Of a DNA stretch of 60,515 nucleotides, positions 10,274 through 18,965 are shown in pieces. Origin of the DNA: Gemmatimonadales bacterium (GTDB taxonomy: Bacteria > Gemmatimonadota > Gemmatimonadetes > Gemmatimonadales > GWC2-71-9); contig DASYCE010000022.1 in assembly GCA_036500345.1 (NCBI GenBank), positions 1-60,515 on the forward strand. The letters are read 5' to 3'. Every line of letters starts with the position of its first letter. Position 1 is the first letter of the stretch. The notes beneath the pieces are model-generated. The model did not search any database. It was not told the DNA's origin and saw only the letters and a list, made by a program, of their open reading frames with translations. Both the position numbers and the translations under genes were made by a program.

Positions 10274-12277
10274 ATGTCTTCACGCTGCCGATTGGTGGCC
10301 GCAACGCTCGCAGTGTCGGCGTTCGCCGGCGTTCGTGCCTCTGCCCAGACCGCCGGTCCGGTCTTCAAGGACGGCCAGGCGCAGGTCGTTCCCGATTTCC
10401 AGGACCCCTCGAAGTGGATCCATCAGGAGCTCTGGGTCGAGACTGATTTCGATTCCGACCACGATGGCAAACCCGACCGCATGCACGTTGACGTGACCCG
10501 TCCGGCGCAAACCGATCACGGGCTCAAGGTGCCGATCGTGATGGCGTCGAGTCCCTACTTCGCAGGCACGGGACATCCGCAGGTGAACTGGGATGTGCAG
10601 GTCGAGGTTGGTGCAACGCCGCCGCCCCGCGGGAAGATGAACAATCCCGACTTCAAGTCCCCGCGGCCGGTGATCTCCACGTCACTCGTGAACGAATGGG
10701 TTCCGCGCGGGTTCGCCGTCGTGCACTCCGAAGCCCCAGGCAGCGGGCTGTCGTCGGGGTGTCCCACCGTCGGCGACTATCCCGAACGCAATGCCGCGGC
10801 CGCGACAGTGCGCTGGCTGACCGGGAATGCCAAGGGTTTCACCACCAAGACCGGCAACGTGGAGATCAAGGCGACCTCGTGGTCGACCGGCAAGGTCGGC
10901 ATGATCGGGACCTCATATGAGGGGACGATCCCGCTCGCCACGGCGACGACCGGTGTGAAGGGGCTCGAAGTCGTCGTTCCGGTTTCGCCCAACACCTCGT
11001 ACTACCATTACTACCGGACCAACGGCCTCGACCGTTCGCCGGCAGGATATCTCGGCGAAGATGTCGACGTGCTCTACGATTTCATCGCCAGCGGCGATAC
11101 CGCCAATCGCGCCAACTGCGACCGGATCTGGAAGAACGGGATCTTTGCCGGCGTGACCGGCCAGGATCGCGCCAGCGGCGACATGAACAAGTTCTGGGCC
11201 GATCGCGATCTCCTGCTGCACCTCAAGGGAGTCAAGGCAGCAGTGCTTCTTGCGCACGGCTTCAACGATTACAACGTCGTCTCCGAGCATAGCGTCCGCA
11301 TCTACAACGCGATGAAGGCGCTGCACAAGCCGGTGTCGATCTACCTGCACACCAATGGTCACGGCGGGAATCCGCCAGCCGACATGGTCAACCGCTGGTT
11401 CTCGCACTACCTCTACGGTGTCGACAACGGCGTCGAGAAGGATCCTCCCGTCTGGATCGTGCAGGATGCCAGGATGCAGGCACCGAAGGGTGTCGCGCTC
11501 GAGCAGGCGTGGCGCGATTCGGTGGCGGCACATCCGTCGCCGGAACCGCCTCCTGCGGCAACGGGTCGCGGTGGTCGCGGTGGTCGAGGAGGACGGGGAC
11601 GCGGTGGTCCGCCGTCGCCCTATCCCACACCATTCGCTTCGTTCCCGATCCCGGGGTCGGTGCCAGTCGCATTCCATCCGACCGCCGGCGGCACTGGTGT
11701 CGGCGGATTGTCGCTTGCCGCCGCCGGTGCAGCCACCGAGAAACTTGTTGATGATGTCGCGATGAGCGGCAGCGCCAACGCCGCCGCCGATCGGTCCGAT
11801 CACCGGCTGCTGTACGCGACCGGGACGTTTACGGACACGGTGCATGTCTCCGGCACGCCGCGCGTCACGCTGCGGATCGCCTCGAGCAAGCCGGCCGCGA
11901 ATCTGTCCGTCTGGCTGGTCATGCTTCCCTATGATTCGGCCAACGTGGGCAGCGGCAGTCACGAAGGGGTGGTCTCACGCGGGTGGGCCGACATCCGGAA
12001 CTACAAGTCGCTCATTAAGGGCGGCAATTACGAGTCGACGATTCCGGAAGAACAGCTCGTGCCCGGCAAGTTCTACGATCTCACCTTCGACCTCGAACCG
12101 GACGACGAATTCATTCCTGCCGGGAAGCGGCTCGCCGTCATGATCATGTCGAGCGATCGCGAATTCACGCTCTGGCCCAGGCCCGGGACCGAACTCACGG
12201 TGGACCTGGCGCATTCGGCGTTCGAGATTCCGATCGTCGGCGGCACGACGGCGGTGACGAAAGCCGGCGGGATGTAG
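10274..12277 (+). CDS. Secreted S15-family peptidase (X-Pro dipeptidyl-peptidase/CocE-like)
   Basis: A 667-residue exported alpha/beta hydrolase; the family releases Xaa-Pro dipeptides or acts on esters/amides. The ATG at 10274 is chosen because it gives a signal peptide (MSSRCRLVAATLAVSAFAGVRASAQ, written here as a cleavage near AQ). The nucleophile Ser sits in GTSYEG (near 10910); an Asp candidate is in HGFNDYNVV and the His in HTNGHGG. The C-terminal third is the beta jelly-roll typical of X-Pro peptidases. Between the catalytic and jelly-roll domains is a low-complexity linker, PPPAATGRGGRGG and onward, rich in Arg and Gly. Substrate choice between proline peptides and esters is not decided by sequence. 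Confidence 0.88.
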   Translation: MSSRCRLVAATLAVSAFAGVRASAQTAGPVFKDGQAQVVPDFQDPSKWIHQELWVETDFDSDHDGKPDRMHVDVTRPAQTDHGLKVPIVMASSPYFAGTGHPQVNWDVQVEVGATPPPRGKMNNPDFKSPRPVISTSLVNEWVPRGFAVVHSEAPGSGLSSGCPTVGDYPERNAAAATVRWLTGNAKGFTTKTGNVEIKATSWSTGKVGMIGTSYEGTIPLATATTGVKGLEVVVPVSPNTSYYHYYRTNGLDRSPAGYLGEDVDVLYDFIASGDTANRANCDRIWKNGIFAGVTGQDRASGDMNKFWADRDLLLHLKGVKAAVLLAHGFNDYNVVSEHSVRIYNAMKALHKPVSIYLHTNGHGGNPPADMVNRWFSHYLYGVDNGVEKDPPVWIVQDARMQAPKGVALEQAWRDSVAAHPSPEPPPAATGRGGRGGRGGRGRGGPPSPYPTPFASFPIPGSVPVAFHPTAGGTGVGGLSLAAAGAATEKLVDDVAMSGSANAAADRSDHRLLYATGTFTDTVHVSGTPRVTLRIASSKPAANLSVWLVMLPYDSANVGSGSHEGVVSRGWADIRNYKSLIKGGNYESTIPEEQLVPGKFYDLTFDLEPDDEFIPAGKRLAVMIMSSDREFTLWPRPGTELTVDLAHSAFEIPIVGGTTAVTKAGGM

Positions 12278-12308
12278 CGCTCGCGTCTTCGGCACATCTG
12301 CACAAACA

Positions 12309-12346
12309 TTCAAGCCGCAGAGCAACGGATCGCTCTGCGGCTTGAA
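12309..12346. terminator. Bidirectional hairpin terminator
   Basis: A perfect 15-bp inverted repeat (TTCAAGCCGCAGAGC and its complement) with an 8-base loop lies between the convergent peptidase (ending 12277) and DinB-like (ending 12375) genes. Neither side has a strong T tract, so it may terminate or stabilise both transcripts. Confidence 0.65.
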
Positions 12347-12374
12347 CCGTTCCGGTGCGCGCTGCAGCCCTGAC

Positions 12375-12890
12375 TTACGGCTTCTTGGCGGTGGGCGGCA
12401 GCTGGCCGTTCATGCGGAGATACACTGACGCCTGGCTGTAGTGATCGGCCCAGTCACCGGCGGTCTCGAGCATCTCCGAGGCGCGCGACATCTTGCGACC
12501 GAAGAACGGCAGCTGCTCGTCGAGCTTCGAATCGTCGAGCGATGCCAGCGAGGTCGTGCAGAAGTCAAACGTTTCCTTGAGCCGCGCCACCAGGGCGTCC
12601 TTGCCTGCGGTTTCGGCAAGCGGTGTCCGCTTCGGCGCGGCCACGCCGCCGATCGACCCGCAGAGATAGTCATTCCCTTCGGCGAGGTGCATGACGACCG
12701 CGCCGAACGTCATCTGGGCGGGCGTCGGCTTGTACGCGTACTTGTCCGCCGGCATCGTTTCCGCCGCGGCAATCAGGTTCCTTGCCCGGCCCGCCTCCAG
12801 CGTGCGGAACGCGGTGGCCACCGGTGATTGAGCCTGCGCGGCGAGCGCGGGCACGGCGAGCAGGAACATCGTCAGGACTGGGGCGCGCAT
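12375..12890 (-). CDS. Secreted DinB-like domain protein
   Basis: A 171-residue protein with an N-terminal signal peptide (MRAPVLTMFLLAVPALAAQAQ) and a four-helix DinB-like fold. Family features are a first-helix region that forms part of a metal-binding bundle, FGAVVMHLAEGNDYLCGSI (His in helix 2) and GDWADHYSQASVYLRMNGQLPP near the end. Such exported DinB proteins usually have unknown function, possibly thiol- or metal-related. A longer frame reaches 13031, but the ATG at 12890 has GAGAGAGG upstream and begins the signal peptide. A TATACT -10-like box at about 12943-12938 fits a promoter with a short leader. Confidence 0.8.
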   Translation of the reverse strand: MRAPVLTMFLLAVPALAAQAQSPVATAFRTLEAGRARNLIAAAETMPADKYAYKPTPAQMTFGAVVMHLAEGNDYLCGSIGGVAAPKRTPLAETAGKDALVARLKETFDFCTTSLASLDDSKLDEQLPFFGRKMSRASEMLETAGDWADHYSQASVYLRMNGQLPPTAKKP

Positions 12891-13124
12891 GGGCCTCTCT
12901 CGAGTGCGGGGTGGGATGGGGCTATGAGAGCGGAAAGTATAGCTCGACCGCAGCGGCAGCGGTTGACGCCCGGCGACGCGAATGTTTCCTTCTCCGATAG
13001 CGCGCCTTGGGGCGCCACCTGTCCGCGGCAAGGGGTTTCGACTCCACCCAACCGGCAGTCCAGAAGGCCATCACCTTCTTCCGGCCTGAAATCAGCGGAC
13101 GTCAGGCACTACGGGAGAAGGATC

Positions 13125-16100
13125 GTGTCCAGGCGTATCACGCCCTCCACCTCCATTGACAACCTCAAGCGGGAAGCGAAGCGTTGGTTGCAGGCGCTTC
13201 GTGTCGGTGACGCTGGCGCCGGCGCCCGGTTCGCCCGCGCCGTCACTCCGGTCCCGCCCGCCCCCGGGCTCCGCCAGGTGCAGCACGCACTTGCGCGGGA
13301 ATTCGGCGTCGCCGGTTGGAGCGACCTCATCGCTGCGGTGGCGGCCGCCCGCGCAGAGCCGGTTCGCATCGACGCGGCGGCGCTCACCCGGTTCCTTCGA
13401 GCCGCCGCTGACGGCGACGTCGACGCGGTAACCCTCGCGCTCGGCGCGCATCCAGCAATGGTCAGTGCACGTGGAATGCTGCGCGGTCACATCGGGCTTC
13501 GCTCGGCGCTGCACTTTGCCGTTGGTGGGTCGCATGTCGACGTCGTGAGGCTGTTGCTCGAGCGCGGAGCTGATCCCGACGTGCGCGACGAGGGCGACAA
13601 CGCGTTACCGCTTCATTTCGCGGCGGAGAGGGAAGAGCTGCCGATCATCCGGCTCCTGGTGGAGCACGGATCCGACATGATCGGAGCCGGCGACGACCAC
13701 GACCTCGAGGTGATCGGGTGGGCGACGGTCTTCGGATCGGCGCGGCCGGAGGTGGTGGAATACCTCCTGGCGCACGGTGCGCGGCACAACATCTTCTCGG
13801 CGATCGTCACCGGAAATCTCGCCGCGATCGAGACGATCGCGCGTGCGGACGGGGCACAGCTCGATCGCACGATGGACCGGACCAACCGCCGTCGCCGGCC
13901 ACTCCACCTGGCGGTGGTGAAGCGGCAGCTCGGCGCGCTCGATCTGCTCCTCCGACTTGGCGCACCGGTCGATCGCCGCGACGCCGCGGGACTGACGCCG
14001 CTCGACCAGGCCGCGCTTGACGGCCAGCGCGACATGGTCGATCACCTCATCGCCGCGGGCGCGCGCATCGAACTTCCTGCCGCCGTGGCGCTCGATCGTC
14101 CCGATGAAGTCCGGCGCCTGCATCGCGACGATCCGGATGTGCTGCACCCCGGGCACCGCCTCGGCACCTTGATCGTGCGGGCAGCGGAACGCGGCTCTGC
14201 GCGCGTGATCGATGCGCTCATCGCCGGTGGTGCCGACGTCAACGCCGAAGACGACGAGAGCACGTCTGTCGACGGAACGTTCGGGTATACCGCGCTTCAT
14301 GCCGCAGCGTTTGCGGGAAACATTGCGGCAACGAAGGCGCTTCTCGCGCACGGCGCCCGGGTCGCGGCGCGGGACACTGTCTATGCCGCGACACCGGTCG
14401 GGTGGGCGGCGTACGGCAAGCACGACGATGTGGTGAAACTACTCATCGAATCGCCCATCGACATCTTCGATGCGATCGATCAGCATCGCCACGATCGCAT
14501 TCGAGAGCTGGTCGTGGGCGATCGATCGGTGCTCGAACGTCCAATGCATGCGTATCTTCGCGTGCCGCCGCGGGAAGACTGGTGGTTCAAGGGCGAATGG
14601 ACGCCGCTCGCCTATGCCGCGGCGCTCGGTCACGACGACGCGATCGCGGTGCTCGAGGAGCTGGGGGCTGCAGTGCCGGCGGAAGTCGTCTCGCGCTTCC
14701 TCGAACTCGCCTGTCCCGACCATCACATCCGCAGCGCCTCCGATCACCTGCGAGTGCGGTCGGCGGCAATGCGGCTCCTCGCCGATCATCCCGACTTGAA
14801 GCGGGCGACTTTCGCGACGGCGATCGTCTGCGGGAACCTCGCCGATGTGCAGCGGCGGCTCGCCGCAGAACCGCAACTGGCGAATGCGCCGATTCGCCAC
14901 TCGGTGACGCGGTCGGCGCCGGGCAATGTTGGCGATACCGAACGAAATCTCCCCGCCAAGGAATGGGCATCGCTGCTCTATCTCTCGTTCGCGCGGCTGC
15001 CGCTCCAGGAGTCAGCAGAGAACGCCATCGCGATCGCGCAACTCCTTCTCGATCGCGGTGCCGATCCGAACGCGTACTTCATGGCCGGCGATTCGCGCTA
15101 CACGCCGCTGGTTGGTGTCATCGGCGAAGGCGAGGAGGACCGTCCGGCGCACCCGCGACGCGACGAACTGAGCCGGCTCCTCCTGGCGAACGGCGCGAAC
15201 CAATACGATCAGCAGGTGGGATACAACATCGGGTTCAAGGGAAAGGTCCTCTGGTTCCTGCAGCTCGCGTACGCTCGCGCCATGAAACTCGGCCTCGGCC
15301 GGGATTGGGAAGATCCCGCCTGGATGATGTTGAACATGGGGAACTACGGATCGGGTGCGCGATGGTACCTCGGCATTGCCGTTGCGAATGATGATGTCGA
15401 ATTGGCGCGATGGTGTCTCGAACACGGTGCCGATGCGAACGCCGAACCTCCGCTGGCGAAGATGCATCCCAAGGCGTCGCTGTACGAACTGGCGGTTCGC
15501 GGCGGGCGCGATGCGATCGCCGACCTGCTGATTGCTCATGGCGCCGCGCATGTGCCGATCGCGTTGACCAACGCACAACAACTCCTTGGCGCGGCACTAC
15601 GCCACGAATCAACGGCCGCGCGAGCGCTGGTGGCTCGGCATCCCGATCTTCGAACCGATGCGTTCGCGATCGGCGAGGCGGTGAAGCGAAAGGACGTCGA
15701 TGCGGTGCGGACGCTGATCGATGCCGGTGTCTCAGTCGAGGCGGTTGACCGGGAAGGCGAACGACCGCTTCACGTCGCGGCGTGGAGCAATGCGGTTGAC
15801 GTCGCCCGCCTGCTCGTCGCGAGGGGAGCCGAGGTCGACTCCATCCGCGGCAACTATCACAACACGGCGCTCGGTGCGGCGCAACACTTCCGCCTGGAAT
15901 CGATGATCAACTATCTGAGTGGCGTCAGCCGTGACATCTGGGAACTGGTGTACCTCGGCAAGATCGAGCGCGTTCGAGAGCTGATTGCCGAGAACCCCGA
16001 TCTCGCTCAGTGCCGCTCGGCCACACAGACTCCGCTGATGTGGCTGCCAGTCGACGACGAAGCATGCGCCGTCGATCTGGCGACGCTCCTCATGGCAAAC

Positions 16101-16250
16101 GGCGCCGATCCGCGCATCGTGAACCACGACGGCCGCACCGCCGCCGACATCGCCGAGCGCAATGGCATGACACGGCTCGGCAAGCTCCTGCGCGCTGGCC
16201 CGGCTCATGGTACGGCGGCGACCGCACCAGGCGCTGAGCAGCCGCGCTGA
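13125..16250 (+). CDS. Large ankyrin-repeat protein
   Basis: About 1041 residues made mostly of ankyrin repeats, which are protein-protein interaction modules. Typical repeat units are visible many times, for example LHFAVGGSHVDVVRLLLERGADPDV, YTALHAAAFAGNIAATKALLAHGA and ERPLHVAAWSNAVDVARLLVARGAEV. No signal peptide or membrane segment is seen. Chosen start: GTG at 13125, preceded by GGGAGAAGG. The open frame continues upstream to 12828 but would overlap the promoter and start of the divergent DinB-like gene. Partner and role are unknown. The stop is 55 bases before a sensor-kinase gene, with a possible promoter between. Confidence 0.85.
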   Translation: MSRRITPSTSIDNLKREAKRWLQALRVGDAGAGARFARAVTPVPPAPGLRQVQHALAREFGVAGWSDLIAAVAAARAEPVRIDAAALTRFLRAAADGDVDAVTLALGAHPAMVSARGMLRGHIGLRSALHFAVGGSHVDVVRLLLERGADPDVRDEGDNALPLHFAAEREELPIIRLLVEHGSDMIGAGDDHDLEVIGWATVFGSARPEVVEYLLAHGARHNIFSAIVTGNLAAIETIARADGAQLDRTMDRTNRRRRPLHLAVVKRQLGALDLLLRLGAPVDRRDAAGLTPLDQAALDGQRDMVDHLIAAGARIELPAAVALDRPDEVRRLHRDDPDVLHPGHRLGTLIVRAAERGSARVIDALIAGGADVNAEDDESTSVDGTFGYTALHAAAFAGNIAATKALLAHGARVAARDTVYAATPVGWAAYGKHDDVVKLLIESPIDIFDAIDQHRHDRIRELVVGDRSVLERPMHAYLRVPPREDWWFKGEWTPLAYAAALGHDDAIAVLEELGAAVPAEVVSRFLELACPDHHIRSASDHLRVRSAAMRLLADHPDLKRATFATAIVCGNLADVQRRLAAEPQLANAPIRHSVTRSAPGNVGDTERNLPAKEWASLLYLSFARLPLQESAENAIAIAQLLLDRGADPNAYFMAGDSRYTPLVGVIGEGEEDRPAHPRRDELSRLLLANGANQYDQQVGYNIGFKGKVLWFLQLAYARAMKLGLGRDWEDPAWMMLNMGNYGSGARWYLGIAVANDDVELARWCLEHGADANAEPPLAKMHPKASLYELAVRGGRDAIADLLIAHGAAHVPIALTNAQQLLGAALRHESTAARALVARHPDLRTDAFAIGEAVKRKDVDAVRTLIDAGVSVEAVDREGERPLHVAAWSNAVDVARLLVARGAEVDSIRGNYHNTALGAAQHFRLESMINYLSGVSRDIWELVYLGKIERVRELIAENPDLAQCRSATQTPLMWLPVDDEACAVDLATLLMANGADPRIVNHDGRTAADIAERNGMTRLGKLLRAGPAHGTAATAPGAEQPR

Positions 16251-16276
16251 CATCTATCTGCCGTTGCGTTTAGAAT
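16247..16276 (+). promoter_or_regulatory. Possible sigma-70-type promoter for the sensor kinase operon
   Basis: CTGACA (16247-16252, overlapping the ankyrin stop codon) and TAGAAT (16271-16276) match -35 and -10 consensus at 5 of 6 each, with an 18-base spacer. Transcription would start about 22 bases before the kinase ATG. Confidence 0.42.
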
Positions 16277-16304
16277 AGATACATCACGCACGATCGGACC
16301 CTGC

Positions 16305-18083
16305 ATGGCCAGGCCACTTTCCCTGGGTCAGAAACTGCCGCTCGTTGTCGCCGGCCTGATGCTCCTTGTGGGCGCCGGCATTTCCGTGGGCTCGTATCTG
16401 CAGGTTCGCGAGACCGCCGTCAATGCGGCGCGGCAGCATATCGGTGACCTGGTCCGGCTGGTGGGATCGGGGCAGCGAACCGGCCCGCAGTTGGTGTCAG
16501 CGGCACGTGCAGCGGCGCGGCGCGACCCGCTCAAGACATACCTCGGCAAGCCGAGCGCCGCGGCACGCGATGCTGCCGTGGCCGCACTTGCCGGTCGCGC
16601 TGGACAGGTGCTTGCCACGCAGATCATTGGCGCCGACGGCACCGTGCTGCTGAGCACTGACACGGCCTTCGACGACGTCCCATCCGATTTTCCGCCCGCC
16701 ATTCCGCCGCGGGATTCCGGCGCGGTCGGCCGTCTGCGGCTGGTGCACGATTCACTCGTTTACCCGGTCACCGGCACGATCGACGATCATCCCGGCGTGA
16801 TGATCGTCCAGTGGCGCCGCGGCTTGAATGCGGGCGAATCAAGTCCGAAAGCTCGCAAGGCGATCGGCGCCACGATGCTCCTTGGCAATCGTGACGGATC
16901 GTACTGGACCGATTTTGCGAAGGTTGTTCCTGGCCCCGCGCTCGAACCCCGCAGTTCGCAGCTCCCGGTCGAATACACGCGCGACTCATCCCAGGGCCCG
17001 GTGCTCGCCGGGTTTGTGCCACTCGACGGAACACCGTGGCTCTTCTCGGTGGAGACACCGATGAATGCGGTGTTGCAGCCGGCCGAGGCCTTTCTTCGTC
17101 GCGTGCTCCTGGTCACGCTGCTCTGCGTGCTGCTCGGCGGCATCGCGTCGTGGCTCTACACGCGCCGCTTGACCACGCCGTTGCGCCAACTCACCGACGC
17201 AGCCGACGCACTGGCGGCCGGTGGCCGCGCGCAGTCGATCCCCACCGGCCGCAACGACGAGCTCGGAAGTCTGGCGACATCGTTCGACCTGATGGGGCAC
17301 CAGATTCATGAGGCGCGGCAACGCCTCGAGGAGAAGGTCGCCGAACGGACCGGAGAGTTGAACAGCGCGCTCGACCAGCTGCAGGCGGCGCAGGAAGCGC
17401 TGGTGCGTCGCGAAAAGCTTGCGATGCTCGGCCAGCTCGCCGGCGGCGTCGGTCACGAGCTCCGGAATCCGCTCGGGGTCATGAGCAATGCGATCTACTA
17501 TCTCGAGATGGTGCTCGAATCGCCACCCGATGATGTCCGTGATTATCTGCAGCTGCTCCGCGAGCAGATCGCGTTGTCCACGCGGATTGTCGGCGATCTC
17601 CTCGACTTCGCCCGCGCGACACCGGCGCGCCGCCGGCCAACGGCGATCGGCGACATCGTGATGGCGCAGCTGCAGCGGCTCCCGCCGGCGCCGCGCGTCC
17701 GGATCGATGTGCGTCTCGACGGCGACGTCCCGATGGTTGAGGTCGATCCGATCCACATCGGCCAGGTCGTCGGCAATCTGGTCACCAACGCGGTCCAGGC
17801 GATGGGCGAATCGGGTGGTCGCATCATCATCACGGCCGAAGGGATCGGTGCCGACGATGTGAAGCTTCAGGTGACCGATTCCGGCCCCGGTGTGCCGCCC
17901 GAACTCCTCGATCAGATCTTCGAGCCGCTCTTCACGACCAAGGCGCGCGGCATCGGGCTCGGTCTCGCGGTCTCCCGTGCCCTGATGCAGGCCAACGGCG
18001 GCGACATCACCGTCGCCAACGACGGGACGCGCGGTGCGACCTTTACCATCACCATGCCGGCTGCTGCGCGGGTCACCACCTGA
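16305..18083 (+). CDS. Membrane sensor histidine kinase (HAMP, NtrB-like core)
   Basis: A 592-residue two-component sensor. It has an N-terminal membrane segment at about 10-30, a large extracytoplasmic domain to about 265, a second membrane segment (VLLVTLLCVLLGGIASWLY), a HAMP domain starting RRLTTPLRQLTDAADAL, a coiled linker, and the kinase core. The phospho-acceptor His is in GGVGHELRNPLGVMSNAI, the N box is NLVTNAVQAM, and the G boxes are DSGPGVP and GIGLGLAVSRAL. The sensor region has no recognised ligand motif. The stop overlaps the ATG of the following receiver protein by one base (TGATG), making that its probable partner. Confidence 0.92.
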   Translation: MARPLSLGQKLPLVVAGLMLLVGAGISVGSYLQVRETAVNAARQHIGDLVRLVGSGQRTGPQLVSAARAAARRDPLKTYLGKPSAAARDAAVAALAGRAGQVLATQIIGADGTVLLSTDTAFDDVPSDFPPAIPPRDSGAVGRLRLVHDSLVYPVTGTIDDHPGVMIVQWRRGLNAGESSPKARKAIGATMLLGNRDGSYWTDFAKVVPGPALEPRSSQLPVEYTRDSSQGPVLAGFVPLDGTPWLFSVETPMNAVLQPAEAFLRRVLLVTLLCVLLGGIASWLYTRRLTTPLRQLTDAADALAAGGRAQSIPTGRNDELGSLATSFDLMGHQIHEARQRLEEKVAERTGELNSALDQLQAAQEALVRREKLAMLGQLAGGVGHELRNPLGVMSNAIYYLEMVLESPPDDVRDYLQLLREQIALSTRIVGDLLDFARATPARRRPTAIGDIVMAQLQRLPPAPRVRIDVRLDGDVPMVEVDPIHIGQVVGNLVTNAVQAMGESGGRIIITAEGIGADDVKLQVTDSGPGVPPELLDQIFEPLFTTKARGIGLGLAVSRALMQANGGDITVANDGTRGATFTITMPAAARVTT

Positions 18084-18427
18084 TGCGCCGCATCCTGGTC
18101 GTCGATGACGATCCTGCGATGGTGCGGACGCTGTGCGATATCCTGAAATTGCGCGGATGGGAATCGCGGGGCGTCCATTCGGGATCCGAAGCGGTGGCCG
18201 TCGCCTGTGCCGATCGCTATCCGGTCGTCCTGATGGACATCATGATGCCGGGGATGGACGGTGTGGCGGCGCTCAGAGCGATGAAGCAGTGCGACCCGTC
18301 GCTCCAGGTCGTCCTGATGACGGCGCACACCGCGGCTGACCGGCTCGCGGAAGCGGAGCGCGAGGGGGCCGCCGGAGTGATGACGAAGCCGATCGACTTT
18401 CCGTCGCTGCTCGCGATGCTCAACTAG
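18083..18427 (+). CDS. Stand-alone response regulator receiver (CheY-like)
   Basis: A 114-residue receiver domain without an output domain. It has the acidic pocket VVDDDP near the N-terminus, acceptor Asp in LMDIMMPGMDG, the conserved Thr in LMTAHT and Lys in VMTKPID. Its start overlaps the kinase stop by one base, so it should accept phosphate from that kinase and act by protein-protein contact. The target is unknown. Confidence 0.92.
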   Translation: MRRILVVDDDPAMVRTLCDILKLRGWESRGVHSGSEAVAVACADRYPVVLMDIMMPGMDGVAALRAMKQCDPSLQVVLMTAHTAADRLAEAEREGAAGVMTKPIDFPSLLAMLN

Positions 18428-18436
18428 AGGCCGCGG

Positions 18437-18886
18437 ATGCCCCTCCTCTATTTCGACGACCTCCATCTCGGCCAGCAGTTCGTCTCGGGTGCGCACACGA
18501 TGACGGAGACGGAGATCATCCGCTTTGCCGGCGAATACGATCCGCAACCATTTCATACCGACGCGGATGCCGCCCGGCACTCGCTCTTCCGGGGACTGGT
18601 TGCGAGCGGGTGGCATACCGGCGCGGTCACGATGCGACTGCTCGTCACCGGTCCGATGCAACTGGCCGGCGGCGTGATCGGTGTGGGTGGCGAGCTCTCG
18701 TGGCCCAATCCAGTACGCCCCGGCGATACCCTGCGCGTCTACAGCGAGGTCGCGTCGATGCGCCCGTCGAAGTCCCGCCCGGAACTCGGCCTGGTTGCGG
18801 TGCGCAGCGAGACGCGGAATCAGGATGGCGTGATCGTCCAGATCCTGGTCGCCAATCTCTTTGTGCCGAAGCGGCCGGCGAACTGA
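18437..18886 (+). CDS. MaoC-like hotdog-fold hydratase/dehydratase
   Basis: A 149-residue hotdog-fold protein of the R-specific enoyl-CoA hydratase group. The signature catalytic Asp-His pair is in FAGEYDPQPFHTD, followed by GLVASGWHTGAVTMRL and the conserved PVRPGDTL. The family hydrates 2-enoyl-CoA or related acyl thioesters. It begins ten bases after the response-regulator stop with AGAGG before the ATG, so it is probably in the same transcript although functionally unrelated. Confidence 0.85.
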   Translation: MPLLYFDDLHLGQQFVSGAHTMTETEIIRFAGEYDPQPFHTDADAARHSLFRGLVASGWHTGAVTMRLLVTGPMQLAGGVIGVGGELSWPNPVRPGDTLRVYSEVASMRPSKSRPELGLVAVRSETRNQDGVIVQILVANLFVPKRPAN

Positions 18887-18965
18887 ACGCTGCAGCGTCA
18901 GGCACAATCGCGTTGAAGCAGTGCTGTTGTCGACTCACCACATTCAATCGATGCCGGAGTCCCCG

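Noticed and set aside
12828-13124. N-terminal extension of the ankyrin protein
   Set aside because: It would overlap the divergent DinB-like gene start, and the GTG at 13125 has a much better ribosome site.
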